A DNA stretch of 64,000 bases from Stromatinia cepivora (taxonomy: Eukaryota > Ascomycota > Leotiomycetes > Helotiales > Sclerotiniaceae), in NCBI GenBank assembly GCA_014898415.1, contig RCTD01000023.1, positions 992,001 through 1,056,000 on the forward strand. The letters run 5' to 3'. This document shows, piece by piece, positions 61,526-64,000 of this stretch. Every line of letters starts with the position of its first letter. Within the stretch, counting starts at the first letter, position 1. Under the pieces are notes generated by a model that worked only from the letters and a program-made list of their open reading frames with translations, ran no database searches and had not been told where the DNA came from. The translations under genes and the position numbers were made by a program.

Positions 61526-62396
61526 GAATGAATAAGAATGAATTATTTTAATTTAATTATTTATTCTAAATGAGATTCTATTATAATAAGATTTTTAATA
61601 TATTTTAAATATATTTTTAATAATTTAAATAATAATTTAAATAAATTTTCTCGAAAAGCCAGGGGTCCGGGGAGCGCAGATCCCTGATTAGATTAAGTTG
61701 AGTCGAGTATTATATTATATTCTCTTGATTATGAATATAAATAAAGATATATTAGATATCTAGTATTTATAAATTGAAATATCTAAATATAATTGTAGTA
61801 CTAAATATAACTCTTAATAAATATCTGGATATAATGAGATTAATATCATTATTTTACTCTGATAATTTGAATGTTCTACTAGAGTAAATGATTTAAAAGT
61901 TACGAATAATATATTGAATCTCCCAAACAGAACAAATGCTTTAAATAGTATAGGTCTTTCAATCTATATCAATATCTCTAGTAGTCTAAACGTTTAAAAT
62001 GATTTGAATGATATAAATAGTTTGAAAACTTTAAAACAAATACTCATAATCATATCACATTATATCACATTTCATATCCTTCGGCAAGTAGGCAGGCAGA
62101 CATCAAATCATTTAACATCAAAAAAGAAAATTGTTGGTGAGTTGTTACAAGGCTTAGCTTTAAAAAAAAGATGCGATAATCAGAGGATTTCTTTTTCTGT
62201 CTCGGACCTTCTCAAGTCTGTACACAGCCCAAGCTCCAACGCTGCCTACCCCTTCCATTTTTCATTCATCTTCGTCTCTCATCCTTCTGGAATTATACAC
62301 ATCATCCCCTATTTATCATCTCATCTATTCCTTCTCCCTGTAAATCATTCATATTAGCATATTGTCATTAGATGCAGATATTCAAATAGTGATGAC
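61526..62396. other. Transition DNA, 3' flank of the ATP synthase fragment, no gene seen
   Basis: AT-rich up to about 61645, then a short GC-rich spot (CCAGGGGTCCGGGGAGCGCA at about 61662), then moderately AT-rich DNA. From about 62150 the composition is normal and includes CTTCTCAAGTCTG and CATCTTCGTCTCTC pyrimidine-rich stretches. The plus frame 62004-62357 has no recognisable features, and I do not call it a gene. Confidence 0.6.
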
Positions 62397-63169
<773 letters not shown>

Positions 63170-63307
63170 CTTTTAAGTAAATTGTTAGTAAATATACATA
63201 TATCTATGCGGCCAATGTGAAACAAATGTTGTGAAGTGCTGAAGGAAAGTATTGTGAAGATATAATCCGGCCAATATGAAACAAATGTTGTGAAGTGTTG
63301 AAGGAAA
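63170..63307. other. Junction between ATP synthase fragment and zinc-finger gene
   Basis: A 138-bp spacer with stops in the beta-subunit frame. It contains most of a 59-bp tandem duplication (63210-63325). No promoter can be recognised. Confidence 0.6.
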
Positions 63308-63325
63308 TTATTGTGAAGATTGGAG
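63210..63325 (+). repeat. 59-bp tandem duplication reaching into a stop codon
   Basis: Unit GGCCAATGTGAAACAAATGT... starts at 63210 and again at 63269 (GGCCAATATGAAACAAATGT). Differences are few (G/A, C/T, G/T). The second unit contains the stop codon of the zinc-finger gene (63310-63308, minus strand) and the last few codons before it; the first unit is non-coding. So the 3' end of that gene was locally duplicated. Confidence 0.9.
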
Positions 63326-64000
63326 CTTCTCAAGTGTTTTAGTATGTTTTTTGGTGGCTTTATGCCTAACCAAGCTAAAATCACTATCAAAGGCCTTCTC
63401 GCAGGTTGAACAGTAGTGTGTCTTGTTGGCTTTTAAAATACCACGCTGGACTTGATTGGACATAGAACTCTTCGCTGGTGCAGTTTTCTCAACACCAGCC
63501 ACACGATCTTTGTGAGTAGGAGTGAGAAGATGCTTTTGCAGGGCTGAATTGCTCTGCAATGCCAATTCGCAGACATCGCAATAGAAGCGTTTTTCTTCTC
63601 TAGCTTTGGTCTGCGATTTTCTTGAGGTTTTGCTGACCCGGTCCCTATTCTTCTCGCTCCAAGCTTGCTTATCTGAACGGACTTTCAACTTATAAGCATC
63701 CGGATCTGCTGCGCGTTTGGCTGCTCGATGTCTTTGGCTGCCAGCAATGGCCACTTCATGGGCTCTAGCCTTGCGAATCGCTGCTACCGATTCGAGCTCT
63801 TCTGAACTGAGGGATAAATCCCCTTGAATCTTCTCCTTGAGAGAGAGGTGAGAGCAGAGAGGACCCCACTCGACAGTATCTCTAGGCCAGAGTACCAAAT
63901 GCTTATAATACATGTCTGTGATGGCAGGGATCGAAGCGTGAAACATCATCGTAAAAGTAGCCTCAAGAACCAAGAATCGAGCTCTCACTCGAGGGACTAA
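63308..64000 (-). CDS. Two-finger C2H2 protein, partial at the right edge
   Basis: An open minus-strand frame runs from the window edge to TAA at 63310-63308, about 230 codons. The first possible start seen is only a GTG at 63988, and the frame is open beyond it, so the true start probably lies outside. Two C2H2 fingers have identical spacing (C-x2-C-x12-H-x5-H): YCDVCELALQSNSALQKH with TPTH at about residues 137-160 of the visible part, and YCSTCEKAFDSDFSLVRH with TKKH at about 192-215. Between residues 70 and 135 is a basic, helical region (IRKARAHEVAIAGSQRHR, KNRDRVSKTSRKSQTKA). The N-terminal part (LVLEATFTMMFHASIPAITD) may be the end of another domain. The x5 spacing and basic flanks recall RNA- or dsRNA-binding fingers (U1-type), so a nucleic-acid-binding role is likely, but the family is not named here. 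Confidence 0.75.
   Translation of the reverse strand, partial: LVPRVRARFLVLEATFTMMFHASIPAITDMYYKHLVLWPRDTVEWGPLCSHLSLKEKIQGDLSLSSEELESVAAIRKARAHEVAIAGSQRHRAAKRAADPDAYKLKVRSDKQAWSEKNRDRVSKTSRKSQTKAREEKRFYCDVCELALQSNSALQKHLLTPTHKDRVAGVEKTAPAKSSMSNQVQRGILKANKTHYCSTCEKAFDSDFSLVRHKATKKHTKTLEKLQSSQ

Overview
The window looks like nuclear DNA of a filamentous ascomycete. The two intact multi-exon genes on the left have short introns of 50-59 bp with GTAAGT/GTATGT donors and CTGAC/CTAAC branch sites. The middle 51 kb is a block of transposons eroded almost entirely by C-to-T and G-to-A changes, the footprint of repeat-induced point mutation (RIP). The general look fits Leotiomycetes (Botrytis/Sclerotinia relatives), but that placement is an impression, not a test.

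Left arm (1-10.1 kb): ordinary gene-rich DNA. The N-terminus of an acidic protein runs off the left edge on the minus strand. A polycomb SUZ12-like gene (zinc finger, VEFS box, and a PHD finger completed across an intron) lies at 1716-4519. A long, disordered, basic nuclear protein of unknown function with a conserved C-terminal domain lies at 6211-9138.

Middle (about 10.1-60.9 kb): no living gene seen. The block can be dissected into LTR retrotransposons inserted into one another. Gypsy copy A (10489-17529) is intact in structure. To its right is a Copia remnant (17530-18136). It was hit by a small LTR element with a 7-bp satellite inside (18137-20312), which was hit by a large Copia element I (20313-24522, continuing 57301-59486). 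Element I was hit by Gypsy copy B (24523-57295). Copy B itself carries seven independent insertions: three solo LTRs, a short non-autonomous Copia-like element F, a full Copia G (with a Tc1/mariner element H inside its LTR), a full Gypsy C, and a full Copia D (with another solo LTR inside it). When all guests and their 5-bp target duplications are removed, copy B collapses to about 7.03 kb, matching copies A (7041 bp) and C (7044 bp). Both of its 282-bp LTRs are restored to the base. A truncated Copia J (59487-60902) ends the block.

Right arm (60.9-64 kb): a short GC-richer fragment, an 18-bp minisatellite and a long ATA microsatellite mark the edge. Next comes a 5'-truncated copy of the mitochondrial ATP synthase beta gene (minus strand, one intron kept, P-loop half missing). 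Last is a two-C2H2-finger protein gene on the minus strand running off the right edge.

The genes do not form an operon or an obvious pathway. The biological story is the heterochromatin-like AT block: which elements entered in what order, how RIP destroyed every reverse transcriptase visible, and why short solo LTRs escaped. The best candidates for something not yet described are an antisense reading frame shared by both copies of the large Copia family, the short element F with its internal tandem repeats, and the rearranged right edge with the half ATP synthase gene.
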